64,000 nucleotides of DNA from UBA7446 sp964014735 (GCA_964014735.1 CAXHBH010000001.1:62001-126000); one strand, 5' to 3'; positions 51,700 through 61,444 are shown, counted from the first letter of the stretch. The notes: generated from the sequence alone by a model not told the origin. Made by a program: numbers and translations.

Positions 51700-54252
51700 T
51701 TAGAATTGTTGACCTATGATAAAGTGTGTTTCCCATCCATTCGGATTTAAGTCATTTGGCAACTCACTATCAAATCCATATCCAAAATCTATGCCTAACA
51801 ATCCAAAAGCGGGCATAAAAATTCGCACGCCAAAGCCTGCTGAGCGTTTACTATTAAACGGATTAAATTCACGAAAATTGTTATAACCATTACCAGCTTC
51901 TAAAAAACTTAAAGCATAAATAGAAGCACTTGGCTTTAACGTTATGGGGTAACGCAATTCAAGCGAGAACTTGTTGTACACAGTTGATCCATCTCTACTA
52001 GACAGTGATTGGTTTTCATAACCTCTTAGTGCAATGGTTTCCCTACCATCCATAGCATATTGTTGAAGCCCATCACCACCTAAGAAGTAACGTTCAAATG
52101 GAATATTCCCCCTGTCAGGGTTGTATGCGCCTAAAAATCCAAATTCTGCGTGGGTACGCAATATTAATTTATCAATAATTCGGGTATACCAAGATCCTTC
52201 AAAATTTAACTTATAGTACTCCAACCATTTAAATCTTTCTTGATCAATTTTTGCTTGGTCAGGACTGCCATTTGCATCTTGATATTCAGCTTGATCTTTC
52301 AAGTTGGCATAATCAATATTGTTTACCAATGAATATGGAAAGGTGAGTTTAGCACCAATAGTAAATGAGGAGCCACCAGTTGGGAATATAGGATTTGTAT
52401 AGGTGTTGTTTCTGGATAATGCTATTGCATAAAACAGATTGTTTGAAACGCCATCTCCAAAAGTAAATAAGCCAGTATAATAGTTGTTTAAGTCAAAGTA
52501 TTGATACCCTATTGTTTGTGAAAGCGTAAAATAATCATCAGGAACTTGAAGTCTTCTAGCCAAACCAAAATTTATACCACGAATCTTGAAATATTGTGAC
52601 TTATCAGCCAGTCCTGTCATATAATTATATCGGTACTGAGTTGTTTGAGAAATAGAAGTTGAAAAGCGTACGGGTTGCTCCCCACCAAGCCAAGGTTCTG
52701 AAAACGAAAAACTATAAGTTTCAAAGAAACGACTAGCTTGAAGACGAAGCGCCAATTGCTGTCCGTCACCCATAGGAACCGGTTTGTATTCTTTCTTATT
52801 GAATATATTGCGCATGGAAAAATTATTGAACGAAAGCCCTAGGGTTCCAATAAATCCACCACCGCCATAACCACCTTGTAGTTCAATTTGACTTGCGCCT
52901 CTTTCAACCAAACCATACTCAATATCTACAGTGCCAGCGTTGGGATCTACATCTTTGAAGTCAGGGGATATTTGCTCTGCATCAAAAAAGCCCAATTGTC
53001 CTAATTCACGTACCGAACGCACTACTTTATCCTTGCTGTAGAGTTCACCAGGACGTGTACGAATTTCTCTATAAATAACGTGGTCATTTGTTCGATCGTT
53101 ACCTCTTACGCTGATTCTATTAAAATAAGCAGGCTTACCCTCGGTAATGCGTATTTCAAAGTTTATGGTATCATTTGCAGCGCTTACCTCAACAGGGTTT
53201 ATGCTCGAAAATAAGTAACCGTTGTTTTGGTAAAGGTTCGTGAGGTCTTCTCCATCTGGTTTAGTTTGGTCTGCAATACGCTTACGCAACAATACTCCAT
53301 TGTATGTGTCTCCTGGCTTAATGCCAAGCACCCTTCTAAGTTGCGCATCACTGTATACGGAGTTACCAATAAAATCAACATCGCCAAAATAGTATTTGTC
53401 CCCCTCTTGGAGCTTTATAACTACATCAATTTTATTGTCATCAACGATGATGCTATCGGAAACGATACGTGCATCACGATAGCCTTTTTCTTTATAAAAG
53501 TCTAGAAACTCCTTTATGTCTTCATCATAATCGGCTGCTATGTATTTTGAGCGCTTCCAAAAACGACCTGGTAGTTCTAGTTTTGTTTTTTTAAATTTTT
53601 TACGAAGCTTTTTAGGTTTGTATACCTCATTGCCCTCAAACGAAATTGAACGCACCTTAACACGATCACCACGATCTACAGAAATCAACATCTTTTGGTT
53701 GTTTACAGCTGCTGTGTCTGACTTAGTGTCTATGGTTACTTTAACGTTTAGAAACCCTTCTTTTCTGTACTTATTTTCGATATAATTTTTAGTAGTAGCA
53801 AGAAAGTTTTTACTGAGCTTTTTCCCTTTTTTAATTTCAGTGTCTTTAACAATAGTTTCAATCTTACCCTTTTTAATGCCTTTGATAGTGTAGTCAGAAA
53901 GTGTAGGAAGTTCTTGGATGTATAGTTCCAAATCTGCCACCTCGCCATCAATGTTAGTAATAAAAAACTCAATGTCACTAAAGAGCTCTAACTTCCATAA
54001 CTTATTGATGGTTGCGCTAATTTCTTCTCCTGGAATTTGAATACGCTGACCCTTTCTAAGTCCAGTATATGCCACAACAGTTTGTGGACTAAAACTTTTT
54101 ACACCAGTAACTGTAATTTCTCCAAGCTGATAAAACTTACCTTTATCAAAGTAAGTCTCTTGTGCATTGAGCTGTCCGAGGCTGAACAAAACAATACAAA
54201 TAACAAGGGGAAGGAGTAGAAACTTATTTAAGTTGCTCGCTTGTTTTTCCAA
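51700..54252 (-). CDS. bamA: Outer membrane assembly factor BamA
   Basis: An 850-residue Omp85 protein. It has a signal peptide (about 1-30, cleavage near NAQ), five POTRA repeats over about 35-440 (for example YQLGEITVTGVKSFSPQTVVAYTGLRKGQ), then a 16-strand barrel that ends in FIIGQQF, a terminal Phe typical of outer-membrane proteins. It inserts beta-barrel proteins into the outer membrane. It overlaps uppS by 29 bp and is followed by two Skp-like genes, so the operon groups envelope biogenesis functions. Confidence 0.96.
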   Translation of the reverse strand: MEKQASNLNKFLLLPLVICIVLFSLGQLNAQETYFDKGKFYQLGEITVTGVKSFSPQTVVAYTGLRKGQRIQIPGEEISATINKLWKLELFSDIEFFITNIDGEVADLELYIQELPTLSDYTIKGIKKGKIETIVKDTEIKKGKKLSKNFLATTKNYIENKYRKEGFLNVKVTIDTKSDTAAVNNQKMLISVDRGDRVKVRSISFEGNEVYKPKKLRKKFKKTKLELPGRFWKRSKYIAADYDEDIKEFLDFYKEKGYRDARIVSDSIIVDDNKIDVVIKLQEGDKYYFGDVDFIGNSVYSDAQLRRVLGIKPGDTYNGVLLRKRIADQTKPDGEDLTNLYQNNGYLFSSINPVEVSAANDTINFEIRITEGKPAYFNRISVRGNDRTNDHVIYREIRTRPGELYSKDKVVRSVRELGQLGFFDAEQISPDFKDVDPNAGTVDIEYGLVERGASQIELQGGYGGGGFIGTLGLSFNNFSMRNIFNKKEYKPVPMGDGQQLALRLQASRFFETYSFSFSEPWLGGEQPVRFSTSISQTTQYRYNYMTGLADKSQYFKIRGINFGLARRLQVPDDYFTLSQTIGYQYFDLNNYYTGLFTFGDGVSNNLFYAIALSRNNTYTNPIFPTGGSSFTIGAKLTFPYSLVNNIDYANLKDQAEYQDANGSPDQAKIDQERFKWLEYYKLNFEGSWYTRIIDKLILRTHAEFGFLGAYNPDRGNIPFERYFLGGDGLQQYAMDGRETIALRGYENQSLSSRDGSTVYNKFSLELRYPITLKPSASIYALSFLEAGNGYNNFREFNPFNSKRSAGFGVRIFMPAFGLLGIDFGYGFDSELPNDLNPNGWETHFIIGQQF

Positions 54253-54961
54253 ATCTACGTTCTCTTATTAGATAGCTTTTAATTGCCTGGTAAAGTTCCT
54301 GCTTATTAAATTCTGGCCACATTACATCAGTAAAGTAAAGTTCAGCGTAAGCAATCTGCCACAATAGGAAATTACTTATACGAACTTCGCCACTGGTGCG
54401 GATGAGTAAATCTACATCAGGCAAATATTGCGTATAAAGATGCTCATTAATTATGGTTTCATCAATACTTTCAACAGGAATTATGCTATTTTTAACTTTT
54501 TTACTGATATCGATAACAGCTCGCTTGATTTCCTCTCGAGCCCCATAACTAAGTGCCAAGGTTAAATTTGTTCCTGTATGGTATTTTGTCCTTTCAATTA
54601 CTTCAATTAATTCTTGCTGTACTTGTTTAGGTAGCTTTTCTAATGAACCGATTGCTGAAAGACGAATGTTATTTTCTGTCATTTGGTGTAATTCACGTCT
54701 TAGGCTTCTTACCAATAGTGTCATCAGTGTAGCAATTTCTGCCTTTGGTCGGTTCCAGTTTTCAGTTGAAAAAGCATAAAGTGTAAGATGCTTAATGCCG
54801 AGTTCTGCAGCTGCCTCAACTGTTTTTTTTACTGCATTTGCACCTGCCTCATGGCCTCTGAGTCGATTTTTCCCTTGCTGTTGTGCCCAACGCCCATTGC
54901 CATCCATTATAATGGCAATATGTTTTGGTATTTCATCTATATTAAATTCATCGAAACTCAT
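54224..54961 (-). CDS. uppS: Undecaprenyl diphosphate synthase (isoprenyl transferase)
   Basis: A 245-residue cis-prenyltransferase that makes the C55 lipid carrier for peptidoglycan and O-antigen. Motifs are HIAIIMDGNGRWAQQQGKNRLRGHEAGA with the catalytic Asp, LTLYAFSTENWNRP, and DLLIRTSGEVRISNFLLWQIAYAELYF near the C-terminus. Length is normal. Its end overlaps bamA by 29 bp, and it follows the DUF6089 gene by 6 bp. Confidence 0.96.
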   Translation of the reverse strand: MSFDEFNIDEIPKHIAIIMDGNGRWAQQQGKNRLRGHEAGANAVKKTVEAAAELGIKHLTLYAFSTENWNRPKAEIATLMTLLVRSLRRELHQMTENNIRLSAIGSLEKLPKQVQQELIEVIERTKYHTGTNLTLALSYGAREEIKRAVIDISKKVKNSIIPVESIDETIINEHLYTQYLPDVDLLIRTSGEVRISNFLLWQIAYAELYFTDVMWPEFNKQELYQAIKSYLIRERRFGKTSEQLK

Positions 54962-54967
54962 AATAAA

Positions 54968-55666
54968 TTATTCACGGCAACACGGCAATCTTCCAAACCC
55001 GTAAGTTATTGAAATCCCTGTAAAAATAATCCAATCGTTGCTTAAAACTGACGAAAATTGTCTTGCATCGGGTTTTTTTTCAAAGTTAGGATAACTACCG
55101 TCCAAATTATCAGTAAGCGTAAATTGTGGCTGTATTTCTGCAGCTAAAATCCAAGATTGCCCGAAGTTAAATTTCACACCTACCCCAAATGGCACACTAA
55201 CGGTTAATACTTTTCCATCGTGGCGTGACATTTTTTCAAAAGGTTCAAAATAAATATCCTGACTAACCATGCGATTAAAACCCGCATGTATATAGGGCGT
55301 CCATGAAAACCCAAATTCACCAACAGCTAACTTCACGTAGTTGATTTCTATACCTGCACCTAGGATTGAGTAATCGTTGGTAAAAGATAAACCGCGGTCT
55401 AAGCGACTCAGTTGTGATGCATTTACATCATTCCCACTTAATTTACCCTTACTAAAAATAGCACGTAGACCTATACGTTCATTAAAATTACGTTTGTAGA
55501 TAATACCTATTGCTAGATGTCTTGGTTGTATATATTGTGTACTTCCTATTTCACCGATGTAATTTACACCACCAGAAATAACACCAATTTCGTGTCTTTG
55601 TGCAGTGCTGTAACTACTCATTAGAATAGCTAACATAATACAAAACCAGATGCGATTAATATTCAT
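54968..55666 (-). CDS. DUF6089 family outer-membrane-like protein
   Basis: A 232-residue protein starting at ATG 55666 (MNINRIWFCIMLAILMSSYSTAQ), with a signal peptide ending near residue 23. The mature part is a small beta-barrel-like domain (EIGVISGGVNYIGEIGSTQYIQP, then YKRNFNERIGLRAIFSKGKLSG). It ends ISITYGFGRLPCCRE, with a typical near-terminal strand. The family is conserved between nadK and uppS in flavobacteria; the function is unknown. The frame upstream to 55762 is not part of it. Confidence 0.85.
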   Translation of the reverse strand: MNINRIWFCIMLAILMSSYSTAQRHEIGVISGGVNYIGEIGSTQYIQPRHLAIGIIYKRNFNERIGLRAIFSKGKLSGNDVNASQLSRLDRGLSFTNDYSILGAGIEINYVKLAVGEFGFSWTPYIHAGFNRMVSQDIYFEPFEKMSRHDGKVLTVSVPFGVGVKFNFGQSWILAAEIQPQFTLTDNLDGSYPNFEKKPDARQFSSVLSNDWIIFTGISITYGFGRLPCCRE

Positions 55667-55703
55667 TTTATTAACTGAAAACTGAAAAGCACCAAATTTA
55701 TTG

Positions 55704-56573
55704 TTAGTTGCGCTTGTCTTGCCCCCATAGTAGTTTATTGCGTAGGGTATCAAAAAAGCCATGCTTATTAGATCTTATAAAGACAATTGGATTGTTAGCT
55801 TTTTGGACACTAATGGTAGTATTCATTGGTACAGAGAAGAGCCGGGTATCAAGAGAAATGAGGTATGAATCTCCTCTGCCTTCAACGTGAATTTTAATTT
55901 CAACATCATCTGCTACAATAAGTGGCCTCACATTGAGGTTATGTGGCGCAATAGGTGTCAATACCATGCTTTTTGTATCAGGTGCAATGATAGGCCCACC
56001 ACTGCTCAAGGAATATCCAGTTGAACCAGTTGGTGTTGCCACTACCAAACCGTCTGCCCAGTAGACATTGACATATGCTTCATTGACTTGGGTATTGATA
56101 GTAACCATTGAGGTTGTGTTTTCACGGCTTAGAGAAATCTCGTTCAATGCTAATGGGAATTCATTGAGTTCAGCAACAGCAGGTGATGTTTTGACTTCAA
56201 GTATGCTTCGTTCTTCTGTAGTGTAGTTTTTGTCAACAATATCATGAAGTGTGGCTTCCATTTCATCTGGTTGAACGGTTGCTAAAAAACCCAATCGGCC
56301 AGCGTTAATTCCTATCAATGGTATTTTTGATTCACGGATATAGCGCAAGGCACGTAGCACGGTACCATCACCACCAACTGCAAAAAAAACATCTGATTTT
56401 GGATCTAAATCTGTATGTGATTCAAATGGAATAGAAGCAGTATTTGGAATATGCCGTAACAATTCTTTTTCCACTTGAATTCCAGCACCTTCTTTTGTAA
56501 AAAAAGCAACAATTTCAGTTACTATTTTTAGAGATGCCTCATCGTGAACCAAGCTGTATAAAGCTACTTTCAT
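55704..56573 (-). CDS. nadK: NAD kinase
   Basis: A 289-residue enzyme phosphorylating NAD to NADP. The GGDGTVLRALRYI motif, GRLGFLATVQPDE, and ADGLVVATPTGSTGYSLSSGGPI are all present. It heads the nadK-DUF6089-uppS-bamA-ompH-ompH run. A complete consensus promoter lies 5 bp before its ATG, so its mRNA should have almost no leader. Confidence 0.95.
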   Translation of the reverse strand: MKVALYSLVHDEASLKIVTEIVAFFTKEGAGIQVEKELLRHIPNTASIPFESHTDLDPKSDVFFAVGGDGTVLRALRYIRESKIPLIGINAGRLGFLATVQPDEMEATLHDIVDKNYTTEERSILEVKTSPAVAELNEFPLALNEISLSRENTTSMVTINTQVNEAYVNVYWADGLVVATPTGSTGYSLSSGGPIIAPDTKSMVLTPIAPHNLNVRPLIVADDVEIKIHVEGRGDSYLISLDTRLFSVPMNTTISVQKANNPIVFIRSNKHGFFDTLRNKLLWGQDKRN

Positions 56574-56577
56574 ACTG

Positions 56578-56606
56578 CAAAGTTAGACCAAAATGCTTAA
56601 AGGCAA
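56578..56606 (-). promoter_or_regulatory. Promoter of nadK operon
   Basis: On the minus strand, TTG at 56606-56604, an 18-bp spacer, then TAACTTTG at 56585-56578. Only 4 bp lie between the box and the ATG at 56573, which implies leaderless translation or a very short leader. Confidence 0.65.
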
Positions 56607-56616
56607 ATTATTGTGG

Positions 56617-56624
56617 TATTTTTG
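56617..56624 (+). promoter_or_regulatory. -7 box (TATTTTTG) of pdxJ
   Basis: TAnnTTTG match 13 bp before the pdxJ ATG. It lies in the same 64-bp divergent gap as the nadK promoter, so the two promoters overlap back to back. Confidence 0.45.
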
Positions 56625-56637
56625 CACATAAAGTGCC

Positions 56638-57357
56638 ATGACAAAGCTTAGTGTTAACATCAATAAAATAGCTACCCTGCGTAATGCAAGAGGTGGTGAT
56701 AAACCTAATATTTTGCAAGTTGCAAAAGATGCCCAAGCATTTGGCGCGCAAGGAATCACCGTCCATCCCAGACCCGACGAAAGACACATTACTTACCAAG
56801 ACACTCGCGAATTGCCAACTGTGATTACCACTGAATTTAATATCGAAGGAAACCCAATTCCAAAATTTGTAGATATGGTATGCAAAATTAAACCCCATCA
56901 AGTAACTTTGGTACCAGACGCTCCAAATGCAATTACTTCAAATTCGGGCTGGGATACGATAGCAAATTGTGAATTCTTGAGGGAGGTTATCCAAGAATTT
57001 AAAGAAAAAGGAATTCGCACTTCCATATTTTTGGACCCCGATGTGGCACAAGTGGAAGCGGCCATAAAAACAGGTACAGACCGTATTGAACTTTATACGG
57101 AAGCTTATGCAAAAGAATACCCAAAAAACACGGCAAAAGCAATAGCCCCATTTATTAAGGCAGCTACAAAAGCAAATGAAGTAGGGCTAGGACTCAATGC
57201 TGGCCACGACCTTAGCTTAGATAATATTGCCTTTTTTGCGAAACATATCCCTGGACTTTTGGAAGTATCTATTGGACACGCTCTTATTTGTGAGTCTTTG
57301 TATTTGGGACTAGAAAATGTTATTAACCAATACATTTCCAAGCTATCGAAGCATTAG
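56638..57357 (+). CDS. pdxJ: Pyridoxine 5'-phosphate synthase
   Basis: A 239-residue TIM-barrel enzyme that condenses deoxyxylulose phosphate with aminoacetone phosphate to form vitamin B6. Motifs are LSVNINKIATLRNARGGDKPN, GITVHPRPDERHI and GLNAGHDLSLDNI, with SIGHALICESLYLG at the end. Length is normal. The hydrolase gene that follows seems to begin inside its last codons, so they are probably co-translated. Confidence 0.95.
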   Translation: MTKLSVNINKIATLRNARGGDKPNILQVAKDAQAFGAQGITVHPRPDERHITYQDTRELPTVITTEFNIEGNPIPKFVDMVCKIKPHQVTLVPDAPNAITSNSGWDTIANCEFLREVIQEFKEKGIRTSIFLDPDVAQVEAAIKTGTDRIELYTEAYAKEYPKNTAKAIAPFIKAATKANEVGLGLNAGHDLSLDNIAFFAKHIPGLLEVSIGHALICESLYLGLENVINQYISKLSKH

Positions 57358-58115
57358 TCAACAGCACGGTTACTGGACAAGGAGACCCCCTAATTATATT
57401 GCATGGTTTTTTGGGTATGTCGGACAATTGGCGCACACACGCTAAATTTTGGTCTGCCTACTATGAAGTTCACGCCATTGACCAACGCAATCACGGGAGA
57501 AGTTTTCACAGCCAAGTGTTTAATTACGACTTAATGGCAGCAGATATTGTTGCATATTTGGATTATCATAATATTCAACAAGCGATTATACTCGGACACT
57601 CTATGGGTGGCAAAACAGCTATGAGCTTGGCACTACAGCACCCAACCCGAATATCCAAACTCATAGTTGCAGACATAGCGCCTAAACACTACAATGTAGC
57701 AACCAAGTTTTCAAATATCATAAAAGGGCTTATACAACTTGACGTTTTGACGCTAACGTCAAGATTTGAAGCCGACAAGGTACTTATGTCATATGTGCCT
57801 GATATGGGCGTTCGCCAGTTTTTACTCAAAAATTTAGCTTGGACTGAACAAAGAACCCTTAAACTTCGTTGTAATGTTGCAGTACTTCAACATAAGCTAA
57901 AAGAAATTGGAGATGCACCAGAAGGGTTACCATACAAAGGGGATACGCTATTTTTAGCAGGGCAACATTCCGATTATGTATTGCAAACAGATATCACCGC
58001 CATACATGCCCTATTCCCCAATGCTAGTCTAAGTTGGGTTGCCAATGCGGGCCACTGGCTACATGCCGAAAACCCTAAAGGATTCACCAATGCCCTTAAA
58101 GATTTCCTAATATAA
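57345..58115 (+). CDS. Alpha/beta hydrolase (YbfF-like), start codon uncertain
   Basis: The hydrolase core is clear: IILHGFLGMSDNWRTHA (oxyanion HG), HAIDQRNHGRS, ILGHSMGGKTAM (nucleophile Ser) and WVANAGHWLHAENP (catalytic His). The first strand before it (VNSTVTGQGDPLIILHG) is also conserved in this esterase family. The only standard start nearby is TTG 57399, which would delete that strand. Upstream the frame is open only to a TAA at 57324, with no ATG, GTG or TTG; ATC 57345 or ATA 57330 would be required. I give ATC 57345 as a placeholder. It overlaps pdxJ. Confidence 0.7.
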   Translation: MEALVNSTVTGQGDPLIILHGFLGMSDNWRTHAKFWSAYYEVHAIDQRNHGRSFHSQVFNYDLMAADIVAYLDYHNIQQAIILGHSMGGKTAMSLALQHPTRISKLIVADIAPKHYNVATKFSNIIKGLIQLDVLTLTSRFEADKVLMSYVPDMGVRQFLLKNLAWTEQRTLKLRCNVAVLQHKLKEIGDAPEGLPYKGDTLFLAGQHSDYVLQTDITAIHALFPNASLSWVANAGHWLHAENPKGFTNALKDFLI

Positions 58116-58134
58116 TTTGCCCATAAGCATTACT

Positions 58135-58164
58135 TTGACCTTGCTTAAAAATAGCCTACTTTTG
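58135..58164 (+). promoter_or_regulatory. Promoter of tig
   Basis: TTG at 58135-58137, a 19-bp spacer, then TACTTTTG at 58157-58164. The ATG is 21 bp after the box. Confidence 0.65.
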
Positions 58165-58184
58165 CCAGTTATTAAATCAAAAGG

Positions 58185-59498
58185 ATGAACGTAACGCGAA
58201 AAGACGTAGATGCACTAAATGCGATAATCACCGTTGACATTAGCCAAAAGGATGTGGTACCCAAGGTAGAGCAAGTTTTAAAAGACTACCGTAAACGTGC
58301 CGATATTCCGGGTTTTAGAAAAGGAAATGTGCCCATGGGCGTAATCAAAAAACAGTATGGTCAGGCTGTTTTGGTTGATGAGGTAAATAAGATGTTACAA
58401 TCTTCACTGAATGACTTCCTCAACAAAGAAAAAATTTCTATTTTAGGTAATCCACTCCCTGTTCCTGTAGACAATATTGATTGGAACGCCCCTGCCTTTT
58501 CTTTTGATTTTGAATTGGGGTTGACACCAAATGTGGAGGTAAAACTTCCCAATCGAAAACCAGTTACTCGGTATGAAATTCAAGCTGACGAAAAATTTGT
58601 AAATGAAAAGTTAGAGCGCCTCCAAAAACAGTATGGAGCCATTGTTCCTACAGATCAAGTAAAAGAAGATACAGAATTGACAGTAGGTGTTTCATATGAA
58701 GGAAATAAAGAACAAAAAAGCGCCACTTTTACAGCTAGTGATCTTAAAAGTAAGAAAGCAATCAAGACCTTCAAAAAGGCAACTATTGGCGAAGTACTTG
58801 ATTTTTCTACTAAAGGACTTTTTAAGGATGAACACGTATTACGCCGTGTAATGGAAACTCCTCCAGAGAAAGCTTTAATACTTTCGCTTACACTACAAGA
58901 ACGAAACAACCGAAATTTGGCAGATTTAGACCAAGAATTTTTTGATAAGGTGTTTGGCAAAGACAATGTGAAGTCTGCGACAGATTGTAAGGAAAAGCTT
59001 AAAACGGATGCTATGGTTCATTTTGAGACACAAGCCAATCAAAAATTTATAAATGACATGACAGAGCACCTGATCGATAATACCAAGTTTTCACTTCCTG
59101 ATGCTTTTCTTAAGAAATGGATGCAAACAGCAGGTGAAAACCCAATTACCGCTGAAGAAGCAGAAGCAGAATACACCAAATCAGAACGAGGTTTACGCTA
59201 CCAATTAATTGAGTCAAAAATCATGCAGGAGCACAACCTTCAAATAACGAGAGAAGAAGTTGAAGTATTTGCTAAAGATTTGATTAAAAAGCAAATGTTG
59301 CAATATGGCCGTAGAGATATTCAGGAGGAAGAACTTACTGAAATTATGGGGCGTATTTTGAATAATCAAGAAGAGGTAAAACGCATTTCTGATCAGGTGA
59401 TGAGTGAGAAAATGCGACAATTGTTTTTAGAAAAAGGAAACATCAAAGTCAAAAAATTATCTTACGGCAAATTTATCAAAGAAGCTTACAAAAAATAA
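58185..59498 (+). CDS. tig: Trigger factor
   Basis: A 437-residue ribosome-associated chaperone. The N-terminal ribosome-binding domain has RADIPGFRKGNVPMGVIKKQYGQ, the signature GFRKG loop. The PPIase region in the middle (about 155-250) is divergent, and the C-terminal arms (about 260-437) are helical. It binds nascent chains at the exit tunnel. clpP and clpX follow on the same strand, the usual order. Confidence 0.95.
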   Translation: MNVTRKDVDALNAIITVDISQKDVVPKVEQVLKDYRKRADIPGFRKGNVPMGVIKKQYGQAVLVDEVNKMLQSSLNDFLNKEKISILGNPLPVPVDNIDWNAPAFSFDFELGLTPNVEVKLPNRKPVTRYEIQADEKFVNEKLERLQKQYGAIVPTDQVKEDTELTVGVSYEGNKEQKSATFTASDLKSKKAIKTFKKATIGEVLDFSTKGLFKDEHVLRRVMETPPEKALILSLTLQERNNRNLADLDQEFFDKVFGKDNVKSATDCKEKLKTDAMVHFETQANQKFINDMTEHLIDNTKFSLPDAFLKKWMQTAGENPITAEEAEAEYTKSERGLRYQLIESKIMQEHNLQITREEVEVFAKDLIKKQMLQYGRRDIQEEELTEIMGRILNNQEEVKRISDQVMSEKMRQLFLEKGNIKVKKLSYGKFIKEAYKK

Positions 59499-59527
59499 TC
59501 GCTATATTTAGCTTAGAACTTTAGGAT

Positions 59528-60187
59528 ATGGATTACGGAAAAGAATTTAAAAAGTACGCTACAAAGCATCACGGTATAAACTCCATGTATTACGACGAGT
59601 TGGTGAGTAGTCTTACACCTTATATTATTGAGGAGCGACAGTTGAACGTGGCGCAAATGGACGTTTTTTCACGTTTAATGATGGACCGTATAATTTTCTT
59701 AGGAACAGGAATTAACGATAGCGTTGCGAATATTATTCAAGCACAATTGTTATTCTTAGAAAGTACCGATAAGACTAAAGACATACAGATTTATATCAAC
59801 TCTCCTGGGGGCAGTGTATATGCTGGATTGGGCATCTATGACACAATGCAGTTTATCAGTCCTGATGTAGCTACCATTTGTACGGGAATTGCAGCTTCTA
59901 TGGCTGCTGTATTGCTTTGTGCTGGTCAAGAAGGAAAACGCTCTGGTTTGCCACACTCTCGTGTGATGATTCACCAACCACTTGGAGGTGCACAAGGACA
60001 AGCATCTGACATCGAAATTACAGCACGTGAAATTCTAAAGCTTAAAAAAGAACTCTACGAGATCATTGCTAAGCATAGCAACCAGCCTTACGATAAGGTC
60101 TATGAAAATTCTGATCGTGATTACTGGATGAAGGCGTTAGAAGCCAAAGAGTATGGCATGATTGATGAAGTATTGACAAGAAACTAG
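59528..60187 (+). CDS. clpP: ATP-dependent Clp protease proteolytic subunit
   Basis: A 219-residue serine protease. Catalytic Ser is in GIAASMAAVLLCAG, His in MIHQPLGGAQGQASD and Asp in SDRDYWM. The strand INSPGGSVYAGLGIYD is present. It forms the double-ring chamber fed by ClpX, whose gene follows after 3 bp. Length is slightly more than the E. coli protein because of an N-terminal extension. Confidence 0.97.
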   Translation: MDYGKEFKKYATKHHGINSMYYDELVSSLTPYIIEERQLNVAQMDVFSRLMMDRIIFLGTGINDSVANIIQAQLLFLESTDKTKDIQIYINSPGGSVYAGLGIYDTMQFISPDVATICTGIAASMAAVLLCAGQEGKRSGLPHSRVMIHQPLGGAQGQASDIEITAREILKLKKELYEIIAKHSNQPYDKVYENSDRDYWMKALEAKEYGMIDEVLTRN

Positions 60188-60190
60188 TTA

Positions 60191-61414
60191 GTGGAAGAAT
60201 TGAATTGTTCTTTTTGTGGACGTAAAAAAGCCGAGACCAAACTTCTGGTTGCGGGATTAAACGCGCACATATGCGAACGCTGTGTTGACCAAGCTGTTGG
60301 CATAATTCAAGAAGAAACCACACAAACCGAAAACATCACCACCAATGCTGAGTTTTTACTTAAAAAACCCAAGCAGATTAAGGCTTTTTTGGATAATTAT
60401 GTCATTGGGCAGGAGCAAGCCAAAAAAGTGCTCTCTGTTGCAGTATATAACCACTACAAAAGACTGAATCAAAATGTTGAAAACGATGTCGAAATTGAAA
60501 AAAGCAACATCATTATTGCTGGCCGCACAGGTACAGGTAAAACATTGTTGGCCAAGACTATTGCTAAGATGCTTCAAGTACCCATTGCCATTGTAGATGC
60601 AACCGTACTTACCGAAGCTGGCTATGTGGGAGAAGATGTAGAAAGCATTTTAACACGATTACTACAGGCTGCCGACTACGATCATCAAAAAGCGGAGCGT
60701 GGCATTGTCTTTATCGATGAGATAGATAAAATTGCACGTAAAAGTGATAACCCCTCCATAACACGTGATGTTTCTGGCGAGGGAGTACAGCAAGCCTTAC
60801 TAAAATTATTAGAAGGTACCGTGGTTAATGTACCGCCCAAAGGGGGACGTAAGCATCCAGATCAAAAATTTGTAGAAATTAATACCCAGCACATCTTGTT
60901 TATCGCAGGAGGTGCTTTTGATGGTGTGGAGCGTTACATTGCAAAACGCATGAATATGCAAGCAGTGGGCTACAGTACTGCTGCTAAACGTGAATCTGTT
61001 ACTGAAGACGATTTGTTGACACATATTACACCGTCAGACCTTAAAGACTTTGGGCTTATCCCTGAAATTATTGGGCGCCTTCCGGTGCTTACACACATGA
61101 ATCCATTAGACGAAAAAGCACTGCGTGAGATTTTAACAGCTCCAAAAAATGCTTTGGTAAAGCAGTATCAGCATCTATTTGATTTGGACAGGGTTACTTT
61201 GACCTTTACCTCAACAGCTCTGGATTTTATCGTGGAGCAAGCGTTACAATATTCCCTGGGTGCAAGAGGGTTACGCTCCTTGTGTGAGGCCATTCTCACC
61301 GATGCCATGTACGAGCTTCCCAGCACCAATACTTCGGAGTTAAAGATTACCAAACGATATGCCGAGAATAAGTTGAGCGTCGTGCAACTCAACAAGCTGA
61401 AGGCGGCTTCTTAA
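60191..61414 (+). CDS. clpX: ATP-dependent Clp protease ATPase subunit
   Basis: A 407-residue AAA+ unfoldase. The zinc domain has CSFCGRKKAETKLL and HICERC (four Cys). The Walker A reads GRTGTGKTLLAKT, with Arg where Pro is usual. Pore loop GYVGEDVES, Walker B IVFIDEIDKIARK and the IGF-type region follow. It starts at GTG 60191, since no other start fits the zinc domain. It unfolds tagged proteins for ClpP. Confidence 0.96.
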   Translation: MEELNCSFCGRKKAETKLLVAGLNAHICERCVDQAVGIIQEETTQTENITTNAEFLLKKPKQIKAFLDNYVIGQEQAKKVLSVAVYNHYKRLNQNVENDVEIEKSNIIIAGRTGTGKTLLAKTIAKMLQVPIAIVDATVLTEAGYVGEDVESILTRLLQAADYDHQKAERGIVFIDEIDKIARKSDNPSITRDVSGEGVQQALLKLLEGTVVNVPPKGGRKHPDQKFVEINTQHILFIAGGAFDGVERYIAKRMNMQAVGYSTAAKRESVTEDDLLTHITPSDLKDFGLIPEIIGRLPVLTHMNPLDEKALREILTAPKNALVKQYQHLFDLDRVTLTFTSTALDFIVEQALQYSLGARGLRSLCEAILTDAMYELPSTNTSELKITKRYAENKLSVVQLNKLKAAS

Positions 61415-61444
61415 TATTTGTGTTAACTAAGTTTTGTAAACCCA

